Positions 11,144-21,842 of a DNA stretch of 64,000 bases are shown in pieces (position 1 is the stretch's first letter; each line of letters opens with the position of its first letter). Below the pieces are notes generated by a model. It was not told where the DNA came from and ran no database searches. It was given only the letters and a program-made list of their open reading frames with translations. Origin of the DNA: Onchidella celtica (Eukaryota > Mollusca > Gastropoda > Systellommatophora > Onchidiidae); assembly GCA_963931925.1 (NCBI GenBank), contig OZ007579.1, positions 49,323,174 through 49,387,173 on the forward strand, read 5' to 3'. The position numbers and the translations under genes are program-made.

Positions 11144-11762
11144 TAGCATCTGCGGGCTACCCCTTGCCCTCCCCCGGTTATTTTGTTGTGCTGGTGGCTG
11201 AGCATGTGTCCACTACTTTTTCCATTTTATTGTTGACAACCGCCAGAGTGTACTGTACTCCGTGACCTGACCTTCTTTTCTAGTGAGTAGTTTTTTTCCT
11301 CGCTCGCTTGTTGTCAGGTGTTTTGACTCGTTCAGTAAATATTAGTATGTTCCCGAATATTCGATAACGTGGTGGATACGAATGTTTACGCCAGATTTGG
11401 CCTTGAGTGATGTAACCTGATGACGTATTGATGCGTGATTGGTTAGTTTATGCGAGGGCAAAGGTAACGTTTATTTCGGGAACTTTCTGTAGGAATGTTT
11501 ATATATATAGACCTGTGTGAGTGGTTGGGGGGGTGAGTAAGTGAGTTTCCTTTTGTGTGGCGTAGATATTTAGTTTCGCTGGTGTCTTCCTAGTAATTTA
11601 TTGTTCACTATACAGTTATTAAACTTTAGTATTATTTAATCTATCGTCGGATCTCGTGTTTATTTATTTTACAGCTGTAATAGTTTCGTTTTCTAAAGGG
11701 TTGTAGTTAGATCAACTAACTCCCCCCTACTATAACGTGCTAGAACAACCTCAGCTGTTACA
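11144..11762 (+). repeat. 5' LTR of element B
   Basis: The LTR runs from TAGCATCTGCGGGCTACC to CTCAGCTGTTACA and matches 21216-21842 almost throughout. A TATATATA run lies at about 11500-11508, upstream of the likely transcription start. The start itself was not mapped. Confidence 0.88.
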
Positions 11763-11765
11763 TAT

Positions 11766-11783
11766 TGGGGGCTCGTCCGGGAT
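11766..11783 (+). other. Primer binding site, tRNA-Pro type
   Basis: Three bases after the LTR end the sequence reads TGGGGGCTCGTCCGGGAT. This 18-mer is the primer binding site known from murine leukaemia virus, complementary to the 3' end of tRNA-Pro. The position directly after the LTR fits its role as the start of minus-strand DNA synthesis. Confidence 0.88.
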
Positions 11784-11870
11784 CCGACCATATTCGAGCG
11801 GACCAGATCAAAATTAATAGATTTATTTACACAGTTTATTGTATAATATCATCGACAAGCTATCTACAAC

Positions 11871-12860
11871 ATGTCGGAGGTTATTGGAAGGCTTAGCCAG
11901 GAAGCGGACGCTATGGAGCTCACTGGGCAGGAGAGACGGGACTACCTCCGTGAAGGCCTAGAAAGAGAAAGACAGCTGGAGGCTGAACGACAGGCTCGGG
12001 AGAAGGAGGCTGAACGACAGGAGAAGGAGGCTGAACGACAAGAGAAGGAGGCTGAACGACAGCTGGAAAGGGAAAAGATGAACCACGAGTTGGAGATAGA
12101 GAGGATGCGCCAGCAACGTGGAGGCAACGACTCAGCGCAGAAGACCGACGACCACGCAAGTTCTAAGAGACCCAAGCTACCTGCACTTCAGGACAAGAAG
12201 GACGATCTGGATAGATGGTTGCTGCGGTTTGAGAGGTTTGCCGAGACAGCTGAATGGCCCAGATCCACCTGGACGACATCACTGTCTGCCCTGCTGACCG
12301 GGAGAGCTTTGGAGTGCTTCTGCAGACTACCGATCGACGAAGCCAAGGACTACGACAAGGTCAAGGAAGCGTTGTAGAAGAGGTACAACCTGTCAGAGGT
12401 CGGATACAGACTCATGTTCAGACAAGGTAAGCCTGAAGATGGAGAAGATGTTGGAATGTTTTTGACCAGGATCAAGACCTATCTAGAGAGGTGGATAAAG
12501 CTGTCGAAGACGGAGGAGACCTACGAAGGAGTGAGAGATCTGTTCGTCAGAGAGCAATTCATGGATGCCTGCCCACCAGACTTTGCAACCCATGTGAGGG
12601 AGAGGAAACCAAAGACGCTACAGGACATCGCAGATTCAGCGGAGGCGTACCTGGTAGCGAGGAACCGGACGCTCAGCGGGAGCGCCAGACTGCAGAGCCG
12701 GCCAGTGCGACAGAGGCCCAACGGAGACAGAAGCCCACAGGTCTGCCATAGGTGCCAGAGGCCGGGACACAAGGCGACGGAGTGTCGTGCAAAGTTAAAC
12801 GACAAAGGTGAGTTGAAATGTTACCTTTGTGGAAAGCCAGGCCACGTTCGGAGGATGTGT
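11871..12860 (+). pseudogene. Element B gag region
   Basis: Begins MSEVIGRLSQEAD. A highly charged, E/K/R/Q-rich heptad-like stretch with tandem AERQEKE repeats spans roughly residues 40-80. A capsid-like region follows (DDLDRWLLRFERFAETAEW, then VGMFLTRIKTYLERW). Two CCHC zinc knuckles, CHRCQRPGHKATEC and CYLCGKPGHVRRMC, lie near 12750-12860. The pattern is that of Gypsy gag. It is a fossil part of element B and contains a break. Confidence 0.82.
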
Positions 12861-13049
12861 CCAGCCCAGAAGGATATGGGACGAGGCAAGCCGAACAAGG
12901 CGGCGGCGGCGGCCGTAGTGATAGCGGCGGACGAGTCGTCGAGACAGGATGCGACGACGGCTGACACCAGCATCAACGTTCAAGCGGTAATGAAGGACGG
13001 GAAGCTACAGTTAGCGGTGCCTGTTACGTGCGGAGGATGCAGTGACGGA

Positions 13050-13541
13050 AGGACCGTGGAGAAGCTGAAGTTACCAGTGATGAAGGGCTTGATTGGAAAT
13101 CGAGCGGTAGATATCCTAAGAGATACCGGCTGTGAAGGTGTAGTGGTGCGGCGAGCACTGGTGGACGACGGACAGCTCACCGGTGGGAAGAAACTTATCG
13201 CGAGGATCGATAACTCCTTGCTAGCGGCGGAGGAAGCCGTTATCGACGTGAAGACGCCTTACCTGACGGGCAAAGTGACGGCGCTGTGTCTCCCGGAGAC
13301 CATCTGCGACCTAATAGTCGGGAACGTGGACGGAGCGAAGGATCCGTACGACCCTGATACTGAGGTGATGGTAGGAGCGGTGACCACGAGGGCCCAGGAG
13401 AAGAGGAAGGACCGGTCTACGTCGCTGAGGGTGCCAAGGGCAGAACGGCACGCGGGAGTGAATAGAGAGGAACCTATCCGACTCCAAGAAGAAGACGAAG
13501 TCATTAGGAAGTTAGAGCAGCAGAAGATCCCAACTAATTGA
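13050..13541 (+). pseudogene. Element B protease region
   Basis: The reading frame that carries the zinc knuckles continues into a retropepsin-like segment. VDILRDTGCEGVVV holds the DTG active-site motif, and LCDLIVGN-like residues (ICDLIVGNVDG) match the C-terminal retropepsin pattern. It lies between gag and integrase, as expected. Confidence 0.75.
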
Positions 13542-13580
13542 GGCAATAAATCTGTTCATTTTGAGAAACATGGAGGAGTA

Positions 13581-14603
13581 GTGTACCGGATCTACAAGGA
13601 CCTGAGACAGGCGACGGTTATAAGGCAAGTGGTACTACCCGAGAAACTGAGAGAGTATGTACTGAGTGTTGCCCACAACTCGATCGTCGGAGGACACCTC
13701 GGCGTGAAGAAAACCAAAGACAGAGTTATGAGCAATTTTTATTGGCCTGGAATTGAAGGTGACGTCGCGAGATACTGCCGCTCATGCGACATATGCCAGA
13801 GGACGGTGAACAAAGGAGCGACCCCAAAGGTGCACCTGCAGAGTATGCCAGTAGTGGACGTACCATTTAGGCGAGTGGCCGTGGACTTAGTAGGACCTAT
13901 CGACCCCCCAAGTGAAGGTGGACATCGGTATATCCTGGTGTACATAGACTACGCTACTCGTTACCCCGAAGCCACACCCTTGAAGAAGATCGACGCAGAA
14001 ACGGTAGCAGAAGCCTTAGTGAACATCTACAGCCGTTTCGGTGTGCCCGAAGAGATCTTGTCGGACCAAGGGACCCAGTTTATGTCAGATGTCATGAAGG
14101 AAACGAATAGACTACTGGGAATTCGACAGTCGACCACTACAGTCTACCACCCTATGTGCAACGGGTTGGTGGAGCGATTTAACGGCACACTGAAGAAGAC
14201 CTTAAGGCGACTGTGCGCAGAGCAACCCAAGCAGTGGCACAGATACATCAACCCGCTGCTCTTCGCATATCGTGAAGTTCCCCAAGAGTCGACCAAGTTT
14301 GCCCCATTCGAGTTGCTGTATGGGAGAACTGTGAGAGGACCAATGCACATCTTACGACAACTATGGACCAAGGACGTAGAGGAGCCGGAAACGAAGACCA
14401 GTTACCAGTACGTCATGGAACTACGTGAGAGGCTTGAGGACACATGGAAGTTAGCGACGGAAGAACTCTCCAAGGCTCAAGGTAGACAGAAGACCTACTA
14501 CGACCGGAAGGCTCGAGAAAGGAAGTTCCGCCCCCGAGATGAAGTGTTGGTGCTACTGCCGACGAACACTAACAAGCTCCTAGTCCAATGGAAGGGACCA
14601 TAA
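13581..14603 (+). pseudogene. Element B integrase
   Basis: The HHCC zinc domain is visible (HNSIVGGHLG and CRSCDICQR). The catalytic core follows with VDLVGPIDP, LSDQGTQF and NGLVERFNG, carrying the D,D,E residues. A basic C-terminal part ends in LVQWKGP. The region precedes reverse transcriptase in the element, matching element A. Confidence 0.9.
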
Positions 14604-14620
14604 ATATAAGGTAGTCTCAG

Positions 14621-16393
14621 TTGTCGGTGTTAACGACTATAGAGTCAAGATGGGTGCAAAAGAAAAAGACCTTGCACGCCAACCTCCTCAAGAGATACAT
14701 TCCAAGGACGTCAAAAGCAGCAGCAGTGGCAATGGAACCGAGACCTATTGTGACCGAGATGTGTGGGATGGACAACAGTAGGAGAGATACCACGCCTGGA
14801 CATGTCAACGCCATAAAGGACGGCGGCGGTGATAGTGCTGAGACTGTACTGGCAGAGGACGACATGATGGACAAGAGTCAACCCGTGGAGTCAGCTGGCA
14901 TGACAATCATCGAGGACTGCGACCTGGAAGGCGACAACGGTGGAACGACGGAGGACCTTGCCGACCTAGGAAGCTGGAACCAGAATGAAGGCTACAGAGA
15001 TGTCCAGTATGGAACGCAACTGACATCGGAACAACGCCAAGAACTCTGCGATGTGGTGAAGAATTACCAGCACGTCTTCACTAATCTCCCTGGATGCTGC
15101 CAGTTGGGTGAACATCGCATCGACCTGGCGACAGAAGTACCAGTTCGTCAACGACCATACCCGGTGCCCTACGCTATGCGCGACTCATTGAAGGAGGAGC
15201 TTAGCACCATGGAACGGCTGGGCATCATTCGAAGGAGCTCATCAGCTTATGCTTCACCTATTGTTGTCGTCAAGAAGAAGGACGGATCCAACCGAGTCTG
15301 CATCGACTACAGGAGGTTAAACAAGATCACAGTATTCGACCCTCATCCGACAGCAGCGCCATCAGAAGTGTTTCAGAGTCTCTCGAGAGGAAAATTATTC
15401 TCTCGGATTGACCTGAGCAAGGGATACTGGCAAGTGAAAGTTCGAGAGCAAGACATTCCCAAGACGGCGTTCGTCACCATGGGCGAACACTATGAATTCA
15501 TTCGGATGCCTTTTGGGATGATGAACTCAGGAGCCACGCTGAACAGGATCGTAAAGCCATTGATCCGTGGAATGAACAATGTGACAGCATATGTGGACGA
15601 CCTGCTGATTCATACAGAGACATTCGATGAGCATGTGAAGACTCTCAAGGACTTACTGCAGAGGATGGACCAAGCTGGATTAACTGCAAGACCATCGAAG
15701 TGTCTGATTGGAACGTCTGAAGTAGACTTTGTTGGACACTTAGTGGGAGAAGGTATGATTGGCCTGTTAGAAGAGAATGTATGTAAGGTACGAGACGCAC
15801 CCAGACCCACCACTAAGAAGGAAGTGAAAGCATTCTTAGGATTAGTGGGATATTACCATGAATTTATTCCTAACTTTTCAGCGATTGCATCACCATTGTC
15901 TGATTTACTTAGAAAGGGTCAGCCCAATATAGTTCAGTGGGATGAAACGCAGGAGAAAGCGTACACCTCTTTGAAGAATGTCATTATCTCCAAACCCGTG
16001 TTATGTTTGCCAGATTTTTCCAAAGAGTTTGTCTTAGCAACTGATGCATCAGATCGCGGATTAGGCGCTAGTCTTATGCAGGAACACGAGGGAAAGTTGT
16101 ACCCTGTGGCATATGCTAGTCGTAAGCTATTGCCTCGTGAGACAAAATATTCGGTCTCAGAGCGCGAATGTTTACCTATTGTTTGGGCTGTAAAAAAGTT
16201 TACTTTGTATTTGTATGGAAAGGAGTTTGTGCTCCAAACTGACCATCGGTCATTAGAGTTTTTGAACTCTGCCAAGTTTGACAGTCCAAAGTTATTACGA
16301 TGGAGTTTATTTTTACAGTCTTATCGATTCAGGATTCACTACGTAAAAGGCAGAGAAAATGTCTGTGCCGATTTCCTGAGCAGGGTATTTTAA
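14621..16393 (+). pseudogene. Element B reverse transcriptase and RNase H
   Basis: A linker of about 120 residues leads to reverse transcriptase: SSAYASPIVVVKKKDG, VCIDYRRLN, SRIDLSKGYWQVKV, the AYVDDLLIHT catalytic box and LGLVGYYHEFIPNFS. RNase H follows: LATDASDRGLGASLMQE, SERECLPIVWAVKKF, QTDHRSLEFL. The frame ends DFLSRVF. No integrase follows it. The order integrase, RT, RNase H defines Gmr1-like elements. Confidence 0.92.
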
Positions 16394-17231
16394 AGTAGTA
16401 CACTATCAGTGAAATATATGCTCACATCTTCACCACGTCAGTAGTACACTATCAGTGAAATATATGTCAGGCCAGAGTTTTCTGCTATTGTATGACAGTA
16501 CACAATACAGCCTGCTACTGTCACCCCCCCTGTCTTGTGGGTCATCTCGGGAGAGAGGAAGACTAGGGGAAGGTAACCCTGAATACAAATACCACACTGC
16601 CTTGTGTGTTGCTATGATAGCAAAGGCTATGGGAGTAAACCCAGACAGAAAATCAGGAGTGGAGACCCGAAGGTGGTTGTCAGGGAGAACTGCATCAAAC
16701 TGGCTTCCAGCATCTCCTGCAGCCGGACTAGTTCCAAATGTATTGACCTGGTCTCTCCCTTGGGTTTAACTAGAATGGCAGAGAGAGGGGTGGTGCCTCT
16801 GGGCAAAGCACCATCTCTTAAAAATAGCCCAGGCAAGGCAGCAAAACGAGGAGGCGTTTGCTCGGGCTTGGCAAGCGTCTGTCTCTCCTCTATAAGCCCA
16901 CCCATTTCCGATTTGGAGAGGACACTCCAGCCATCCGTTACGGATGGGCACAACACGGGAGGTGGCAGTTACCGGTGATAAGCTCAATCCATTTGGCGTA
17001 CGGATGAGCGCCAGGGGTCCCCTCTGTCGGTGGGAGCGGCTTTTCAGCTGCATTGATCAACTACCGCCCGCCGTAACCTGGGCAGCCCCCAGGCAGTTGG
17101 GTGTTGTTCCGCCACGTCAGCCTGCTTCATAAGGTGGTTGGAGCTAGACCAAAAGTCAAAAAGCTGACGTAAAGTGTGCACCTGGCAAAAACAGAAAAAT
17201 ACTAAAACTTGGTACCTGGAACGTCAGAACA

Positions 17232-19004
17232 ATGCGCCCAGGTTTGCAACAGCAAGATCTCACTGATATTGACTCCATCAGGAAATCCCAAATTATTGAT
17301 CGAGAACTTCAGCTACTAAACATCGACATCGCTGCCCTTCAAGAAACTCGACTTCCCGACTCCGGGTCAGTCAAAGAAGAAAACTACACCTTCTTCTGGC
17401 AGGGCCTTAGCAGCGAACAGCCGAGAATCCACGGCGTGGGCTTCGCCGTAAAAAACTCCCTTATCAATTCGATCGCAACTCCAATTGGAGTGTCAGAACG
17501 CATCATGACACTCAGACTGAACACCCGGTCTGGTTTTACCAACATTATCTGTGTCTATGCCCCAACACTTACCTCCTCTGACGAAACCAAAGACGTTTTC
17601 TACGAGGCATTGCAGAGGACTCTCCACAACATCCCTCTCACCGAAGGCCTGCTAATTCTGGGTGACTTTAACGCTCGAGTGGGAGCAGATCACTCCGCAT
17701 GGCCAAAGTGCATTGGGCACTTCGGCATTGGCAACATCAACGAAAACGGGCAGCGCCTTCTGGAGCTATGCTCCGTAAACTCATTATGTGTTACAAACAC
17801 GTACTTTGACCTTAAGAGATGCCAAAGAACATCATGGCGCCATCCCAGGTCTGGCCATTGGCATCAATTAGATCTTATTCTCTCAAGGAGGAAGAGTTTG
17901 GGCTGTATAAAAATAACTCGTTCCCTCCACAGTGCTGACTGTGACACCGACCATGCACTGGTAGTCAGCAAAATCAAAATTTCGGCCAAGAAAATATACA
18001 GATCAAAAGCCCCTTCAATCCCTAAGATCAATGTAACATCAATCAGAGATGAATCAAATAGAAAGTCATTTGAAAAGTTATTTGCTGAAAGCATGGATAA
18101 TGTCAGCCAATGTGACTCGGTAGATGAAACATGGAACACTCTCAGTTCAAAAATTCATGACTGTGCCATCAAGTCTTTTGGACAGCATAAAGTTTCAAAC
18201 AACGACTGGGTAGCCCAGAACAGCGAAATTCTCCTACCTCTCATTGAGCAAAAGAAATCTGCTTTCAATGAGTATAACAAAAATTGCAATCAGAGTACAA
18301 AAACTTGTTTGAAAAATGCAAAAGCTAAACTTCAGCTGGAGGTAAGACGTTGCGCCAACAAATACTGGACAGACTTGTGTAACAGCATACAAGAGGCAAA
18401 TGAAAAGGGAGATATGAAAACCGCCTTTAGTCAGATGAAAGTAGCTCTTGGGCCAATCATCACCAAAAGCGCCCCACTTAAGTCTGTAAATGGTGAACCC
18501 ATCACAGATAAAAATGAACAACTGAATAGGTGGGTAGAGCATTACTCTCTGTTGTATTCAACTGAGAAAAATATTCCACCAGATTTTGAGGAACACCTCC
18601 AAAAACTGCCAATAATGGCCGAACTTGACGCTGAACCTTCCTTAGTCGAGCTTTCCAATGCAATCGACCACCTGTCTGCTGGAAAAGCCACAGGAAGTGA
18701 CAACATTCCTGCAGAGGTATTAAAAGACCTAAAAGGCCCACTATTACCACACCTGTATAATCTGTTACTGCAGTGTTGGAAAGAAGGCGTGATACCACAT
18801 GATATGAGAGACGCCAAAATTGTCACACTTTACAAGAACAAAGGAGACAAAGGCGACTGCAACAACTATCGAGGCATATCCCTCCTCAGCATTACTGGAA
18901 AGGCTTTTGCTCGCGTCATCCTCTGCCGCCTTCAACAACTGGCGGAAAAAGTCTTACCAGAAACACAATGTGGCTTCGAAGCAAACGATCAACTATTGAC
19001 ATGA
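17232..19004 (+). pseudogene. LINE endonuclease and first half of RT
   Basis: A 590-codon frame. Coding similarity starts upstream of the ATG, at about 17193, where KLGTWNVRTM begins the AP endonuclease; the true start may lie further 5'. The endonuclease spans about residues 1-240, with ALQETRLP, GDFNARVG, SWRHPRSGHWHQLDLIL and DTDHALVVSKI giving the usual catalytic E, D/N and D/H residues. Reverse transcriptase begins near residue 450 (SAGKATGSDNIPAEVLK, YKNKGDKGDCNNYRGISLL) and breaks off after ETQCGF. The continuation RSKRSTIDMIF is in the next frame from 18968. A single-base frameshift near 18970-18977 explains the split. Confidence 0.9.
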
Positions 19005-20362
19005 TATTTGCACTTCGGCAAATCCAAGAAAAATGTAAAGAACAAAACAGGCCGCTTATAACATGCTTTGTGGACCTAACAAAGGCTTTCGACACCGTAA
19101 GCCGATCTGGCCTGTATGCAGTCCTTAAATCCACAGGCTGTCTACCAACATTGCTAAAACTTATTGCATCCTTCCACACTGACATGAGGGCATGTGTCAA
19201 CTTTGAGGGCTGCACATCCAATTCATTTGCTGTAAACAGCGGTGCGAAGCAGGGATGTGTTCTTGCTCCTACCTTATTTGGTATATATTTTGCAGCCCTA
19301 CTCAAGAATGCCTTTGGTCAATGTTCAGGTGGAGTACTTATTAACACCAGAGTGGACGGCTCCATTTTTAATGTTGTCAGACTAAAAGCAAAATCTCGTA
19401 CAAAGCATATTATGTTACAAGAGCTCCTCTTCGCAGATGATGCTGCAATCGTGGCCCACGATGAAACCACGCTCCAGGCTCTCATCAATAGCCTTGCCAA
19501 AGCCTGTGACAAATTCATGCTAAGGATCAGTGTCTCAAAAACTGTAGTTTTGACACAAGGCTTGAGAAACCCCAACCCAATCATGCTGAATGGCTCTCCT
19601 CTGGAGCAAGTGGGAAAATTCTGCTACCTAGGCTCAACCATCAGTGGTAGCACAGACATAACAACTGAAATAAATGCCAGAATAGGAAAGGCGGCCACAG
19701 CTTTTGGCAAACTCTCAAAAAGGATGTGGAACAATAGCAAGCTGACCATCAAAACAAAGGTACTCGTGTACCAAACTTGCGTCCTAAGCACCCTGCTGTA
19801 TGGCTCAGAGACATGGACCACCTACTCCAAACATGAAAGATCCCTCAACTCCTTCCACCTGCGCTGCCTACGCAAAATTCTCAAGATCAAGTGGCAAGAC
19901 AGGATCTCAAATATCGAAGTTCTGAGCCGAGCCAACATTCCATCAACTCAGGCTCTCCTAGGCAAAAAAAGACTGCGGTGGCTTGGACATCTCCACCGTA
20001 TGGAAAATGATCGCATCCCCAGACAAATTCTCTACGGGGAACTTGCTACTGGCAACCGACCCAGAGGAAGGCCACATCTGCGATTCAAAGACACTTGCAA
20101 GGTCACGATGAAAGCATTCAACATCGACCCCAATGAATGGGAGAACCTTGCAAATGATCGAAGCAGATGGAGACAAAAATTGCGCAGTGGCACGCTCGCA
20201 ATAGACTTCAAGGCAAAAGAAACATACCTGACAAAACGACAGAGGCGGAATGAAAACACTCGCCAAAGTGAACCCAAAAGACTGACCTGCAATCACTGCC
20301 ATCGCACTCTCGGGTCAAACATTGGTAGAATAAGCCACGAGAGAAGCTGTCAGTCAAAGTGA
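18968..20362 (+). pseudogene. LINE second half of RT and C-terminal zinc motif
   Basis: The frame continues the RT after the frameshift. CFVDLTKAFDTVSR is motif A, NSGAKQGCVLAPTLF the template-contact motif, and LLFADDAAIVA the FADD catalytic box. KFCYLGSTISG, TKVLVYQTCVLSTLLYG and RWLGHLHRM follow, as in RTE-like and related LINE C-termini. The protein ends with a zinc-binding pattern C-x2-C-x12-H-x3-C. It overlaps the previous frame by 37 bases. Without the one-base shift the two frames would form one protein of about 1,040 residues. The ATG at 18968 is not a real start. Confidence 0.9.
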
Positions 20363-20429
20363 AAGTGAATATTCTAGCTGCTAAGACCGTCTGTAAAGAC
20401 GCTAAAGGCCATATATATATCAGTGAAAT

Positions 20430-21201
20430 GCATTGTAACCCATACTTTTGCCTACTAGATGAATTTCTAGGACGGCAGTATTGTACTGTAATTGGGGACA
20501 TAGTTCATCTGTGACTGAATATTGAATTGATGGCTGATAGAGAGTCATGATGTGTTAGTCACATTTTGATTTTATGCTATGTCATATTAGTTACCAATGG
20601 AACTTGGTGTAATTTTTGGAAAATGTAACCCAAATGGGGACTGCGAGCAAGCAGTGTTTGTGTTATATTGCAATGTTGTAATTGTTTTGACCTAATATGA
20701 TGAAGAAAGACCCTAATCAGTGGTCGGTATGTATTGGTATTTTTGCCATTGTACGTATGAGTTATACATTTTGGAGATAACCATGTTATGTACAACAAGT
20801 TATATGCTATGATTCGAGCACGAAGCATTATGTAAACGATGGGCTATCGTTTCACCTTATATGATTTGTAATAATATCATTGACCATCGTTTCACCTTAT
20901 ATGATTTGTAATAATATCATTGACCATTGTTTCACCACAGTGGTGGCGTTGTGTTATTTTGACTAGTAGGCCTACTGTCTACTATTGGGAAGCAATGACG
21001 GTATTGTATTAGTTATGGTATTAGTGATGCAAAGTACACTGCATTGTATTGTATTTGTGATGACATTCGGGAAGACACTGAAATTGTTATTAATTGTAAT
21101 AGAATTAGCAACTACCTTTGTGAGATTGGGAGTGCTATAATATTATTTCACGATAGTGCAGACGCTGTATAATGTTTTTGGAGTTGAAAGATATTCAACT
21201 T
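20430..21201 (+). other. Element B 3' non-coding region
   Basis: Sequence of element B between the LINE insertion and the polypurine tract. It holds a 40-bp tandem duplication at 20846-20936 (units starting ATCGTTTCACC, with a partial third). No protein is recognised. Confidence 0.65.
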
Positions 21202-21212
21202 AAATTGGGGAG
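21202..21212 (+). other. Polypurine tract of element B
   Basis: AAATTGGGGAG lies immediately upstream of the LTR start at 21216. Its position and purine content fit the plus-strand primer. Confidence 0.6.
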
Positions 21213-21215
21213 TTG

Positions 21216-21842
21216 TGTAGCATCTGCGGGCTACCCCTTGCCCTCCCCCGGTTATTTTGTTGTGCTGGTGGCTGAGCATGTGTCCACTACTTTTTCCATT
21301 TTATTGTTGACAACCGCCAGAGTGTACTGTACTCCGTGACCTGACCTTCTTTTCTAGTGAGCAGTTTTTTTCCTCGCTCGCTTGTTGTCAGGTGTTTTGA
21401 CTCGTTCAGTAAATATTAGTATGTTCCCGAATATTCGATAACGTGGTGGATACGAATGTTTACGCCAGATTTGGCCTTGAGTGATGTAACCTGATGACGT
21501 ATTGATGCGTGATTGGTTAGTTTGTGCGAGGGCAAAGGTAACGTTTATTTCGGGAACTTTCTGTAGGAATGTTTATATATATAGACCTGTGTGAGTGGTT
21601 GGGGGGGGGGGGGTGAGTAAGTGAGTTTCCTTTTGTGTGGCGTAGATATTTAGTTTCGCTGGTGTCTTCCTAGTAATTTATTGTTCACTATACAGTTATT
21701 AAACTTTAGTATTATTTAATCTATCGTCGGATCTCGTGTTTATTTACTTTACAGCTGTAATAGTTTCGTTTTCTAAAGGGTTGTAGTTAGATCAACTAAC
21801 TCCCCCCTACTATAACGTGCTAGAACAACCTCAGCTGTTACA
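21216..21842 (+). repeat. 3' LTR of element B
   Basis: The LTR runs from TGTAGCATCTGC to GCTGTTACA with TGTA/TACA inverted ends. It contains a G-run at 21601-21612, longer than in the other copies. Element A sequence resumes at 21843. Confidence 0.9.

Larger units (their letters stand above)
16462..20417 (+). mobile_element. Near full-length LINE, APE endonuclease type
   Basis: A 3.96-kb non-LTR retrotransposon inserted in the 3' non-coding part of element B. The 12-bp duplication TATCAGTGAAAT flanks it at 16450-16461 and 20418-20429. It has a 5' region of about 750 bp without a recognised protein, an endonuclease-RT frame, an RT to C-terminal frame, and a short 3' tail ending in a (TA)n run. 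The last 0.8 kb recurs at 62399-63208 with only about four differences by eye. The protein resembles RTE-like and so-called craniofacial development protein 2-like LINE products; the clade is not certain. Confidence 0.9.
11144..21842 (+). mobile_element. LTR element B, long copy, Gmr1 gene order
   Basis: A Gypsy-like element: LTR (11144-11762), tRNA-Pro-type primer site (11766-11783), gag with a long charged coiled coil and two zinc knuckles, protease, integrase (13581-14603), reverse transcriptase and RNase H (to 16393), a 3' non-coding region, polypurine tract (about 21202-21212) and LTR (21216-21842). Integrase again precedes reverse transcriptase. A LINE is inserted at 16462-20417. By eye its two LTRs differ at about three sites plus a G-run length, so it is young. 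It is broken, with a small number of breaks besides the LINE insertion. It lies within element A integrase. Confidence 0.9.

Noticed and set aside
19958-20302. 114-codon minus frame duplicated at 62747-63091
   Set aside because: It is the antisense shadow of the LINE C-terminus, present twice because the LINE is.
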